A stretch of 14,610 bases of DNA, from assembly GCA_011391655.1 (NCBI GenBank), contig JAABQE010000055.1:1-14610 (forward strand). Reading direction: 5' to 3'. Positions 1 to 7,283 of the stretch are shown piece after piece (within the stretch, counting starts at the first letter, position 1; the number at the start of each line of letters is the position of its first letter). A program made the translations under genes and the position numbers. The notes beneath the pieces were generated by a model. The model did not search any database. It had not been told where the DNA came from and worked only from the letters and a program-made list of their open reading frames with translations. Origin of the DNA: Hydrogenophilales bacterium. Its GTDB lineage: Bacteria; Pseudomonadota; Gammaproteobacteria; Burkholderiales; Thiobacillaceae.

Positions 1-2
1 CG

Positions 3-365
3 GATGCCCAGTTGTTCCTCAATGACCTGACCGGCAAAAGCATCCATAAAGCAAGCCTGGACCAACCCGTCAGCGTGGCCTGGAAGGTGACGCCGCCACC
101 GGGATTTGTCCGGGTGCAAGCCGCGGTTCGTGCGTTGCCGGGCAAACAGATGCCGGTGACCCATCTGGTGTTTTCAGATGGCTTGAGCGTGTTGTCGATG
201 TTCCTCGAACCCATCAATCCACAGATGCCAAAAATGCAGGGGCTGGCAGACGAAGGGGCGATCGGGGTATATGCGCGTGAAGTGGCGGGCTATTCCGTGA
301 CCACACTGGGTGAAGTGCCGAATGCCGCGTTGATCGAAACGGGCAATTCGGTTGAAAAACAGTGA
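3..365 (+). CDS. rseB: RseB/MucB sigma-E regulatory protein, C-terminal part (5' partial)
   Basis: The reading frame is open to the left window edge and ends with TGA at 363-365, so only the last ~120 residues are visible. They match the C-terminal domain of RseB/MucB: a P-x-GF segment, the SDGL-x-x-x-S-x-F strand pair, a late GA-x-x-x-Y-x-R segment, and a V-T-x-x-GEVP motif close to the end. RseB is a periplasmic protein that binds the anti-sigma factor RseA/MucA and protects it from proteolysis until envelope stress (mislocalised lipoprotein or LPS) releases it. The downstream genes rseC and mucD agree with a rpoE-rseA-rseB-rseC-mucD operon; the first genes would lie left of the window. The lipoprotein-binding N-terminal domain is not visible. 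Identification is firm from the motifs and the neighbours together. Confidence 0.9.
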   Translation, partial: DAQLFLNDLTGKSIHKASLDQPVSVAWKVTPPPGFVRVQAAVRALPGKQMPVTHLVFSDGLSVLSMFLEPINPQMPKMQGLADEGAIGVYAREVAGYSVTTLGEVPNAALIETGNSVEKQ

Positions 366-400
366 GCAAGACAGCGAGAAAACCCGTGCCGGATCCAACC

Positions 401-829
401 ATGCTTGAACAGACCGTGCAGGTCATCAAAACCGCGGCAGACGGCATTTGGGTGCAGGCAGTCGAACCCTCGGGCTGCGGCACCTGCGCGGGTCAGGGGT
501 GTTCGTCGCGGCGGATTGCCGAATTGTTCCAGCGCAAACCCCGCTTGTTTCTGGTCGATTGCGATTTGTCACTGTCACCGGGTGACCGTGCAATCGTCGG
601 AATTGCCAATGGCAGCGTGTTGAAGAGTGCGCTGCGCGCCTATGGCCAGCCTTTGGCATTGATGCTGACGGGCGCGTTGCTGTCGCAAGTGTTTGCGTCC
701 GGTGATGGCCCCGCCTTGATCGGCGTGTTGCTGGGCGGCGCGGCAGGCTGGTTGCTGGCGCGCAACAGCCCGGCTGCCCGCCCGGTGGTGCTGAGGCGCG
801 AAGACATGGTTCATTTGATGAAAGGATAG
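401..829 (+). CDS. rseC: RseC/MucC sigma-E regulator, inner-membrane protein
   Basis: A 142-residue protein. Its N-terminal half carries the RseC cysteine cluster (C-G-T-C then G-C within about 35 residues of the start). Two hydrophobic segments follow, about residues 80-96 and 100-116, as in the RseC family: cytoplasmic N-domain, two membrane helices, short basic tail. RseC is a positive modulator of sigma-E in some bacteria, and in E. coli it also takes part, with the Rsx complex, in reducing SoxR. I start at ATG 401 because family members begin with a short leader right before the first beta strand. An in-frame GTG at 362 overlaps the rseB stop in a GTGA arrangement and would add 13 residues, which is the main alternative. 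No strong Shine-Dalgarno sequence marks either start. The stop at 827-829 lies just ahead of mucD. Confidence 0.85.
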   Translation: MLEQTVQVIKTAADGIWVQAVEPSGCGTCAGQGCSSRRIAELFQRKPRLFLVDCDLSLSPGDRAIVGIANGSVLKSALRAYGQPLALMLTGALLSQVFASGDGPALIGVLLGGAAGWLLARNSPAARPVVLRREDMVHLMKG

Positions 830-834
830 TTCGT

Positions 835-2223
835 ATGCGAATGGCGTTGACTACGATCGCAATGGTGGGAGCAATGGTTGCACCCGCATGGGCAACAGCT
901 GTGATGGATGTGGCTGATCTGGTCGAAAAACAGGGGCCGGCAGTCGTCAACATCAGCACGATCACCCTGACGAAGCGCAGTTCGAACGGCGTGCCGTTCG
1001 AACTCCCGGACGACGAAAATATTCAGGAGTTTTTCCGTCGGTTTTTCCCCGGTGGACCCGGCGGGCAGGGCGGGCTGATGCCGGATGTGCCGACTCATGG
1101 CGCGGGGTCTGGCTTTATTGTGGGCAGCGACGGCACTATTCTCACCAATGCGCATGTGGTGAGCGGCGCCGATGAAGTGATCGTCAAACTGACCGACAAG
1201 CGTAAATTTACCGCCAAGGTGATCGGTGCTGATGCACGTACCGACGTCGCCGTGCTGAAAATTATCGCCAGCAACCTGCCTACCGTGAAGCTGGGCAACC
1301 CGGACACGCTGCGCGTCGGCGAAGCCGTCGCGGCGATTGGCTCGCCGTTCGGCTTCGAGAACTCGGTCACAGCGGGCATCGTTTCTGCCAAGGGACGCTC
1401 ACTGCCGTCAGAAAGCTATGTGCCCTACATCCAGACGGACGTGGCGATCAACCCCGGCAACTCGGGCGGACCGCTGTTCAACATGAAGGGTGAAGTGGTC
1501 GGCATCAATTCGCAGATATACAGTCGCAGTGGGGGCTATCAAGGCGTTTCGTTTGCCATTCCCATCGACGTCGCGATGGAAGTGGTGGGCCAGATCAAGT
1601 CCGGCGGCAAAGTCTCGCGCGGTTGGCTCGGCGTGGTGATACAGGAAGTCAGCAGCGATCTCGCCGAATCTTTTGGCCTCGATCGCCCGCGCGGTGCACT
1701 GATTGCGCAGGTGCAGCCTGATGGACCGGCTGCCAAGGCAGGTTTGCAGGCCTCCGATGTCATTCTCAAATTCAACGGCAAGTTCGTTGAAAACTCCGGT
1801 GATCTGCCGCGCATGGTTGGCACCGTCAAACCTGGCAGCACGATTCCGCTGGAAATCTGGCGCAAGGGCAAAGCGCAGACTGTCCGTGTCGTCCTGACCG
1901 AATTGCCGGGTGAAGAAAAACTGGCCGGCAAGTCGGGTAAAGCCTATTTGCGTGGCGGACTTGCGCTGTCCGAGCTCACGGTCGAACAACGGCGTGAGCT
2001 CAAGATCGATTATGGCGTGCTGGTGGAAGACGCCACGGGGGATGCCCTGCGCGCGGGTATTCGCACCGGCGACGTGATCCTGGCAGTGAACAATGGAAAA
2101 GTCGCCACGGTAGATGCCTACCGCAAAGCCATTGCTGCCGTACCAGCTGGAAAAATGGTCGCCATCCTCGTGCGACGCGGCGAAGGGTCGTTATACGTTC
2201 CGCTGAAAATTTCCGGTGAGTGA
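835..2223 (+). CDS. mucD: Periplasmic serine endoprotease DegP/MucD (HtrA family)
   Basis: 462 residues, the usual length for MucD/DegQ-type HtrA proteases. Residues 1-22 form a signal peptide (short basic start, hydrophobic core, A-W-A-T-A cleavage region). The trypsin-like domain holds the catalytic triad: His107 in TNAHVV, Asp137 in RTDVAVLK and Ser210 in GNSGGPLF. A Gly/Pro-rich loop at about 70-80 corresponds to the variable LA loop. Two PDZ domains follow, about 262-355 and 370-460, the first opening with R-G-W-L-G. The enzyme degrades or holds misfolded proteins in the periplasm and is a typical member of the sigma-E regulon. A Shine-Dalgarno-like AAAGGA at 821-826 sits eight bases before ATG 835, fixing the start. 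The stop codon overlaps the next reading frame (GTGA), suggesting translational coupling. Confidence 0.96.
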   Translation: MRMALTTIAMVGAMVAPAWATAVMDVADLVEKQGPAVVNISTITLTKRSSNGVPFELPDDENIQEFFRRFFPGGPGGQGGLMPDVPTHGAGSGFIVGSDGTILTNAHVVSGADEVIVKLTDKRKFTAKVIGADARTDVAVLKIIASNLPTVKLGNPDTLRVGEAVAAIGSPFGFENSVTAGIVSAKGRSLPSESYVPYIQTDVAINPGNSGGPLFNMKGEVVGINSQIYSRSGGYQGVSFAIPIDVAMEVVGQIKSGGKVSRGWLGVVIQEVSSDLAESFGLDRPRGALIAQVQPDGPAAKAGLQASDVILKFNGKFVENSGDLPRMVGTVKPGSTIPLEIWRKGKAQTVRVVLTELPGEEKLAGKSGKAYLRGGLALSELTVEQRRELKIDYGVLVEDATGDALRAGIRTGDVILAVNNGKVATVDAYRKAIAAVPAGKMVAILVRRGEGSLYVPLKISGE

Positions 2224-2582
2224 TCGCCATGCCTGATTCGCCACTCATATTTCACCCGCAAGGAGTAGGCCCTGACTGTCCCCGCGAGGGGGAGGCCGTG
2301 GTTGTAAAGCCGGCAAGCCGGCAACAACCACGCACTACAGACGCTAAAGCGTCAACACTCACGCTCTACACGCGGGCAGGTTGCCCCTTGTGCGAGGACA
2401 TGGCGGAGCAGGTGCGTGCGCGGCTGGGCATCCCTTGTTTGATCGAGGTGGATGTGGATGGCGATCCATCGTTGAAAGTCCGGTTTGGCTGGGATGTGCC
2501 GCTGCTGTTTGATGGCGATATCGAGCTTTGCCGCCACGAGTTTGATGCCGTGGCGTTTGGGGTGTGGCAACAGCGGGGCTGA
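2220..2582 (+). CDS. Glutaredoxin-like thioredoxin-fold protein (DUF836 type) with an unusual N-terminal extension
   Basis: The core, from about residue 46 to the end, is a small glutaredoxin-like domain: a first strand L-T-L-Y, the redox-active C-P-L-C (residues 55-58) at the start of helix 1, a V-D-V-D-x-D strand, and a cis-Pro region V-P-L-L-F. This fits the DUF836 family, often found after mucD in betaproteobacteria. The first ~45 residues are not conserved-looking and are translated from palindromic repeat DNA (2279-2353). Possible starts are GTG 2220 (overlapping the mucD stop), ATG 2229 and GTG 2298; none lies after the repeats, so translation has to pass at least part of them. An AGGAG at 2261-2265 is not followed by a start in this frame. 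The function is probably thiol-disulfide exchange in the cytoplasm; the substrate is unknown. Confidence 0.75.
   Translation: MIAMPDSPLIFHPQGVGPDCPREGEAVVVKPASRQQPRTTDAKASTLTLYTRAGCPLCEDMAEQVRARLGIPCLIEVDVDGDPSLKVRFGWDVPLLFDGDIELCRHEFDAVAFGVWQQRG
2279..2353. repeat. REP-like cluster of three palindromes inside the glutaredoxin reading frame
   Basis: Three consecutive inverted repeats occur here. The first is CCCC-GCGA-GGGG (2280-2291). The second is a long imperfect hairpin with outer arms CGTGGTTGT (2297-2305) and ACAACCACG (2324-2332) and inner arms GCCGG (2309-2313) and CCGGC (2318-2322) around CAAG. The third is GACGC-TAAA-GCGTC (2340-2353). Compact serial palindromes of this kind resemble dispersed REP/BIME elements. 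Only one copy was noticed in this window, so dispersal in the genome is inferred, not shown. Confidence 0.6.
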
Positions 2583-2609
2583 TCTTCCCATTGTTTTTTC
2601 CGAACTGGC

Positions 2610-2640
2610 CGCCGTCGTTGCGCACCTCGCAACGACGGCG
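2610..2640. terminator. Perfect 13-bp hairpin between convergent genes, probable transcription terminator
   Basis: CGCCGTCGTTGCG (2610-2622) pairs perfectly with 2628-2640 around a five-base loop. It lies between the end of the glutaredoxin gene and the end of the SulP gene, which converge. A true T-run is missing on both strands: TGTTC follows on plus, and six T occur only before the stem at 2594-2599. Its efficiency as an intrinsic terminator is therefore uncertain. Confidence 0.6.
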
Positions 2641-2662
2641 TGTTCAAAATGCCCCGTCGTAT

Positions 2663-4468
2663 TCAGTTTCCTGCTTCACGTCTGGTCCCATCTGGTAGCG
2701 CAACGTGACATTCGTGGAACACCCGCGTGGTGCACGTGCGGCAAACCTCGTTATCCAGGCGTGGGTAGATCGCCTGAATCGCATCGCCCTTGTGGCGGAA
2801 AATCTGTTCTTCACCGATGGTGTCAACCTGGCCACTGCGACGCAGCATCGTGCACAAATCCGGCTGCACGCCGACCAGATAAAGGCCGCCGCCCAGTTTG
2901 CGCCGGCGGGTGGCTTCCTTGGCTAGCAGTTCGGCTCCGGCCAGGTCGATGAAACCGATCGCGCGTGAGGTCAGCAGCAGATGCTTTTTCTGCGGGTCGG
3001 TTTCGTCGATGTTGCGGAAGTGCTGCTGCACATATTCAACTGCGCCGAAGAAAATCGAGCCTTCGATGCGGATCATGGCCATCTGCGGGCAGGCGGGCGC
3101 ATCGCCATCGGTCGGCACAAACTTGCGGCGCGGATTGTCGCGCTCGGCTTGCGACGGCACCAGTTCGCGGATGGACGGTTGTGAGGTGCGATGCAGGTAA
3201 AACATCAATGACACCAGGATGCCGAGGAAGATGCCTTTTTCCAGGTCGATCAGGGTGCCGATGAAGGTGAGCGCGAGGATGATGCGTTCGCGTTTATGGC
3301 GTTTGATGATTTCGCCGATGTGGTGGAAGTCGATCAGGCTCCACGCCACGATGAACAGGATCGCGGCCATGGCGGGCACCGGCAGATAGGCCGCGAGTGG
3401 CGCAACCAGCAGCACAATCACCAGCAGGAACACCGCCGACATCGCGGCCGCGAGCGGGGTGCGGGCGCCGGATGCGTAATTGACGCCGCTGCGGTTGAAC
3501 GAGCCACTGGCGGCATAGCCGGAGAAAAAGCTGCCGGCGATATTGGATAGCCCCTGGCCGATGAACTCCTGATTGCTGTCGATGCGCTGGTCGGATTTGG
3601 TCGCCACCGAGCGGGCGATGGCGACCGCTTCGGTGAGCGCCAGGATCGCGATGATGGTGGCGGGGAACAGGGTTTGCTTGATTGCCGTGAGCGAGAAATC
3701 CGGCAACGAGATCGGCGGGAAAGACGCAACCAGCGCACCGACGGTCTTGATGCCGGTCGCTTCGGCGCCATAGCGCAGGTTAAGAAGGGCGGCTACCGCG
3801 CTGCCAATCACCATCGCCACAATCATGTAGGGAAGCTTGCTTAGATAGCGTTTGGCCAGGATGCCGGACACCAGGGTGACTGCGCTCACAATCAGCACCC
3901 AGGGCTGGATGTCCATCAGGTGCGTGCCGAAATAAATCAGCACTTCATGAAAGTGCGCGCCACGCGGGATGTCCAGCCCGAAGAAGCTCTTGATCTGGCT
4001 GCTGGCGATGAGGATGGCTGCGCCTGCGGTGAAACCGATGATGACGGTGTGCGAGATGAAATTGACCAGCACGCCCAGGCGCGCCAGGCCCATCGCCAGC
4101 TGGATCAGGCCGGTGAGCAGGGTGAGGGTGAGCACCATGCCGATGAACTGCGCACTGCCGGGTTCGGCCAGCGGGCTGATCGAGGCAAACACCACGATCG
4201 AGATCGCGGTGGTGGGCCCTGACACCAGATGCCAGCTCGACCCCCACAGTGCGGCGACGATAGCGGGCACCATTGCTGCGTATAAGCCGTATTCGGGTGG
4301 CAATCCGGCGATGGTGGCAAACGCAACGGCTTGCGGCAACACGATGAGCGCGCCCGTGAATGCGGCAATGGCATCCGCTTTGAATGTCTGCGGGGTGACA
4401 TTCGGCCACCAGCGCAAAAAGGGTAGCAGGCGGTAAAGCCAGAGGGGACAGGCGTTCAGGTCGATCAC
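2663..4468 (-). CDS. SulP family anion transporter with C-terminal STAS domain
   Basis: 601 residues, normal for bacterial SulP (SLC26-like) proteins. The N-terminal part has the family signature around residues 54-90 (G-L-P-P-E-Y-G-L-Y then S-G-P-T-T-A-I-S). About a dozen membrane segments run to residue ~425, including the conserved Q-E-F-I-G-Q-G-L-S-N stretch. A cytoplasmic STAS domain occupies about 455-570 (I-R-I-E-G-S-I-F-F-G, later G-F-I-D-L-A-G). The last 30 residues add an uncommon Cys/His tail, C576-x2-C579-x7-C587-H588. Relatives carry sulfate, bicarbonate or other anions by Na+ or H+ symport; the substrate cannot be predicted here. The start is GTG at 4466-4468, preceded by GGAG five bases upstream. 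No partner gene follows on this strand, and the gene ends facing the glutaredoxin gene. The cytochrome genes are divergent. Confidence 0.92.
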   Translation of the reverse strand: MIDLNACPLWLYRLLPFLRWWPNVTPQTFKADAIAAFTGALIVLPQAVAFATIAGLPPEYGLYAAMVPAIVAALWGSSWHLVSGPTTAISIVVFASISPLAEPGSAQFIGMVLTLTLLTGLIQLAMGLARLGVLVNFISHTVIIGFTAGAAILIASSQIKSFFGLDIPRGAHFHEVLIYFGTHLMDIQPWVLIVSAVTLVSGILAKRYLSKLPYMIVAMVIGSAVAALLNLRYGAEATGIKTVGALVASFPPISLPDFSLTAIKQTLFPATIIAILALTEAVAIARSVATKSDQRIDSNQEFIGQGLSNIAGSFFSGYAASGSFNRSGVNYASGARTPLAAAMSAVFLLVIVLLVAPLAAYLPVPAMAAILFIVAWSLIDFHHIGEIIKRHKRERIILALTFIGTLIDLEKGIFLGILVSLMFYLHRTSQPSIRELVPSQAERDNPRRKFVPTDGDAPACPQMAMIRIEGSIFFGAVEYVQQHFRNIDETDPQKKHLLLTSRAIGFIDLAGAELLAKEATRRRKLGGGLYLVGVQPDLCTMLRRSGQVDTIGEEQIFRHKGDAIQAIYPRLDNEVCRTCTTRVFHECHVALPDGTRREAGN

Positions 4469-4484
4469 GAAATCTCCAGAAGCA

Positions 4485-4499
4485 TATTAGTGAATAATA
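4485..4499. promoter_or_regulatory. AT-rich inverted repeat between SulP and cytochrome genes, possible operator
   Basis: TATTA (4485-4489) and TAATA (4495-4499) form a perfect inverted repeat around GTGAA, in the 161-bp gap between the divergent SulP and cytochrome genes. The surrounding 4481-4530 stretch is clearly more AT-rich than the genes. Size and symmetry would suit a small winged-helix repressor site, but no regulator gene is adjacent. No convincing sigma-70 promoter for SulP was found here. Confidence 0.3.
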
Positions 4500-4541
4500 C
4501 TATAACTCATTGTCATAAAAGGATTTTTTGCCGACAGGATG

Positions 4542-4570
4542 TTCATGGTGCAAGCGGTACAGGTCATAAT
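4542..4570 (+). promoter_or_regulatory. Weak sigma-70-like promoter candidate for the cytochrome pair
   Basis: TTCATG (4542-4547) and CATAAT (4565-4570) are separated by exactly 17 bases. The -10 matches five of six consensus bases, the -35 only three of six. Transcription from it would start about 50 bases before the first cytochrome start codon. It is the best candidate seen in the gap, but weak. Confidence 0.3.
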
Positions 4571-4629
4571 TGCGGGCAAGTCCTGCAGGAGACAGGGTTA
4601 CAACGACAATCCAACGAGAAAGAGCGAGG

Positions 4630-4968
4630 ATGATGAAATTTTCCACGATGACGCTGTGTGTTTCCGTGCTGATGACGTTGGTCGTGCCGGTTCAGGCAGC
4701 GGGTGACCCCAAGGCAGGACAAACCAAAACTTCGATGTGCGCCGGTTGTCATGGCATTCCTGGCTGGCGTACGGCTTATCCGAGTGTGTATAGCGTGCCA
4801 AAACTGGGTGGGCAGCATGCCGATTATATTGTGGCGGCGCTTAAGGGCTATCAATCAGGCGAACGTAGCCACCCCAGCATGGATGCGATCGCTGGTAGCT
4901 TGACCGAGCAGGATATGAATGACCTCGCAGCCTATTACGCGTCGTCGTACAGCGGCCCTGCCAAATGA
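4630..4968 (+). CDS. Periplasmic monohaem cytochrome c (class I, c553/c5-like), first of a tandem pair
   Basis: 112 residues from ATG 4630 (a second ATG follows at 4633). Residues 1-23 form a signal peptide ending V-Q-A, so the mature protein is periplasmic. The haem-binding motif is C37-A-G-C40-H41. Further on, P-K-L-G-G-Q, then H-P-S-M, whose Met is the likely sixth haem ligand, then L-T-E-Q-D-M and A-A-Y-Y give the class I cytochrome pattern. It acts as a small electron carrier; redox partners are not known from context. Upstream in-frame codons back to a GTG at 4570 are rejected because they would place ~20 charged residues before the signal peptide. The gene ends two codons before the Shine-Dalgarno of the next cytochrome, so the two are surely cotranscribed. 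A ten-residue insertion after the haem motif distinguishes it from its neighbour. Confidence 0.88.
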   Translation: MMKFSTMTLCVSVLMTLVVPVQAAGDPKAGQTKTSMCAGCHGIPGWRTAYPSVYSVPKLGGQHADYIVAALKGYQSGERSHPSMDAIAGSLTEQDMNDLAAYYASSYSGPAK

Positions 4969-4982
4969 CCGCGGAGACTTCC

Positions 4983-5306
4983 ATGAAAAAAACACTATTT
5001 ATCCTCGCGACTGCAGCGCTGGTTTTTTCGTTGCCAGCCCACGCTGCCGGCAATGCTGAAGCGGGCAAGGCCAAATCCACCACCTGTGCGGGTTGTCATG
5101 GTGTTGACGGGGTGAGTTCGGTGCCGTCCTTTCCCAAGTTGGCAGGGCAGAATCGTGATTATCTGTATCACTCACTGAAGGCTTACCAGTCCGGCAAGCG
5201 CAAAAACCCCATCATGGCTGGGCAGGTACAAACTCTGACTGATGCGGACATGCAGGATCTGGCCATGTATTTTTCCAAACAAAAAGGCCTGTATCTCAAA
5301 TATTGA
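4983..5306 (+). CDS. Periplasmic monohaem cytochrome c (class I, c553-like), second of a tandem pair
   Basis: 107 residues. A clear signal peptide (M-K-K then a hydrophobic core, cleavage near A-H-A-A at residues 19-22) precedes the haem motif C35-A-G-C38-H39. P-K-L-A-G-Q, the Q-S-G-K-R turn and N-P-I-M (Met as likely sixth ligand) align with the same places in the upstream cytochrome, so the genes probably arose by duplication. Together they resemble the two halves of dihaem cytochrome c4 split into separate proteins. The start ATG 4983 has GGAG a few bases upstream. An in-frame ATG at 4965 overlaps the previous stop but would put T-A-E-T-S before the signal peptide, so it is less likely. 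The gene is followed by a strong terminator. Confidence 0.9.
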   Translation: MKKTLFILATAALVFSLPAHAAGNAEAGKAKSTTCAGCHGVDGVSSVPSFPKLAGQNRDYLYHSLKAYQSGKRKNPIMAGQVQTLTDADMQDLAMYFSKQKGLYLKY

Positions 5307-5322
5307 AGCTTAACGGGTCAGT

Positions 5323-5366
5323 AAAAAAAACGGGGCGGCCATATAAATGGTCGCCCCGTTTTTTTT
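5323..5366. terminator. Strong bidirectional intrinsic terminator
   Basis: Eight A (5323-5330), then a CGGGGCGGCCAT arm, a loop of about four bases, an ATGGTCGCCCCG arm and eight T (5359-5366). The stem is complete apart from one G-U pair. The A- and T-runs make it a rho-independent terminator in both directions, serving the cytochrome pair on plus and the HDOD-GGDEF gene on minus. Confidence 0.93.
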
Positions 5367-5390
5367 GCAGGGAGAAACGGGAGGGTTCGG

Positions 5391-7265
5391 TTACCGGGTA
5401 CACGACCGGTTGCGCCCCTCCTGCTTGGCGGCATACAGCGCGAGGTCAGCGGCGTTGACCAAAGCATCGGTGTCGGCCGTGCTGGATAGCTTGGTAGCAA
5501 TCCCGAAGCTGGCCGTGATGGTGATGGCTTTTTCTGCGCGCCCGATCGTGATCTTGTTGGACGCCACCGCCATTCGCAAGCGTTCAGCCGCTTGTATGGC
5601 TGCCTTAAGGTCGGTGTTGGGGCAAATGACCAGAAACTCTTCTCCGCCGATGCGACTGATGTTGTCTCCCCGGCGTGCCGATGAACGCAGGGCCTCGGCT
5701 GTTTCGCGCAATACGATATCGCCCACTGCATGGCCGTAGGTGTCGTTGATCTGCTTGAAGTAGTCGATATCGAGAATGATCAGGGACAGGGGCATATCGG
5801 AACGGGTGGACGCACTCCAGATTTGCTGGAGCTGATCCATCGCCGAGCGGCGATTGGAGAGCCCGGTCAGCGAGTCGGTCAGCGCAGCGGTGGCCAAACG
5901 GCGATTGGCTACCGCCAGTTCGGCGGCAATCTGGCGCAGTTGCGCGCGATCCTTTTCCCAGTTGTTTTGCAATTGCAGCAGGCGCTGCGCAGCGAACAGC
6001 CGAATGCGCAGTCCCTGTGCGCTGATCGAGCTGGGCGCATAGCCGTCTGCGCTGGCTTCATACGTGCGCGTCAGTTGATCTTCTCCGTGTTCGTCGCCCA
6101 TCAGCAGGATATGCATGCGGCGGCCTTCTTCCGTTGCACGCAAGGCATGGCATAGCTCCGCGCCATCCAGCTGGGGCAGATTGTCACGTGCAATGATGAC
6201 ATGCGGCAGAATCTCCATTGCCAGCGCGAGCGCAGCGTTGCCGTTGTCAGCCGGATAAACGATATGGGCGCTATCTTCGACCAGCAAAGCCATGGTTTTG
6301 CTGCGGCTCATGGCATTGCCGTCCGCCACCACGATTCGCAGGGGCAACTGGTCTTCACTGGTTTCGGCTTGCCCCTGCCTGATGCTCTCAAAGGGGGGCA
6401 GTGATACGGTTGGGATTTTGAGTATTTCACCCCATTCGCGCCAACTCGCAATCACCTTGTCGATAAAGCCGCCAGCGGTTTCGGGTGTGACGTCGAGCGC
6501 TTCTGCCTGGATGATCCATTCCCTGGCCAGTTGCGGGCGCGCATCGGCGCTGGCGAGTCCGTAATCAGCCAGGTGGTGCGACAGCTGCAAAATCAGCATG
6601 AGCGTGCTTGCGCGTGACTCGGGGGCAAAATTGGCGTGTTGCGGCGCTTCATATTGCGCCAGAGGCTCGGTGAAAATCTTGGGCAATCCCCAGTCGGCCA
6701 TCATCACAATGCCCAACTCGGTGTGGTCAGTTTCCAGCTGTGCCCGTTCCAGCGCGACGAGCGATTGTGAGAGGTCGGCTTGATAGGCAGCCAGCACGCC
6801 GCTGTATTCCTCCGGGTAGGCGGTGGCCAGCGCGAGTTGTCCGACCTGTGCCAGCAAGCCGCAGATGAATAATTCGTCGGCGGCAGCCGATCGGACCCGT
6901 GCGCCCAGCGCCTGCATGGCCAGCGCCATGAGCAGTGAATGCGACCAGTAGGCCTGATAGTCGAACCCCTGACAGGTGCCCGCGCGGTATTGGTCAAGCA
7001 ATGAGAACCCAAGGGTAAGCTGGCGTACAGACGTCATGCCCTGTCGCACCACCGCCTCCTGCACCGACACCACTGGCCGCGAAATGTGCGATGCGCTATT
7101 GGCCAGCTTGATCAACCGTCCGGACAATGCAGGATCGGTTTGCACCACTCGCGCGACTTCACCCAGGGTCGCATTTTCGCGCCGGGAGATCTCGAGCACG
7201 GCCAGCGCCACGCCTTTGGGCGAGGGGAGCTGGGCGCTGATATTTAATTGTTCCAGTGTGTTCAT
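5391..7265 (-). CDS. HDOD - degenerate receiver - GGDEF diguanylate cyclase
   Basis: 624 residues with three parts. An N-terminal HDOD domain spans about 10-230 (L-P-S-P-K-G-V-A near the start, then helical packing with a H-T-E-L-G-like segment). A receiver-like domain spans about 307-425. A helical linker, about 428-460, leads to a GGDEF domain, about 460-620. The GGDEF active site is GGEEF at 540-544, a variant seen in active diguanylate cyclases. An inhibitory I-site RxxD (R531-D534) lies five residues before it, so product inhibition by cyclic di-GMP is expected. The receiver keeps the fold but lacks the phosphoacceptor pattern: Arg360 sits where Asp belongs, and the conserved Lys near 412 is Ser. 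The protein is cytoplasmic with no membrane segment. The start ATG has only a weak ribosome site. Confidence 0.9.
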   Translation of the reverse strand: MNTLEQLNISAQLPSPKGVALAVLEISRRENATLGEVARVVQTDPALSGRLIKLANSASHISRPVVSVQEAVVRQGMTSVRQLTLGFSLLDQYRAGTCQGFDYQAYWSHSLLMALAMQALGARVRSAAADELFICGLLAQVGQLALATAYPEEYSGVLAAYQADLSQSLVALERAQLETDHTELGIVMMADWGLPKIFTEPLAQYEAPQHANFAPESRASTLMLILQLSHHLADYGLASADARPQLAREWIIQAEALDVTPETAGGFIDKVIASWREWGEILKIPTVSLPPFESIRQGQAETSEDQLPLRIVVADGNAMSRSKTMALLVEDSAHIVYPADNGNAALALAMEILPHVIIARDNLPQLDGAELCHALRATEEGRRMHILLMGDEHGEDQLTRTYEASADGYAPSSISAQGLRIRLFAAQRLLQLQNNWEKDRAQLRQIAAELAVANRRLATAALTDSLTGLSNRRSAMDQLQQIWSASTRSDMPLSLIILDIDYFKQINDTYGHAVGDIVLRETAEALRSSARRGDNISRIGGEEFLVICPNTDLKAAIQAAERLRMAVASNKITIGRAEKAITITASFGIATKLSSTADTDALVNAADLALYAAKQEGRNRSCTR

Positions 7266-7283
7266 CGATCAAGCTGCGGTAGA

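Noticed and set aside
2485..2952. Plus-strand open frame of 155 codons across the end of the glutaredoxin gene and SulP
   Set aside because: It is out of frame with the glutaredoxin and antisense to SulP, with Cys/Trp/Arg-rich composition and no family motif.
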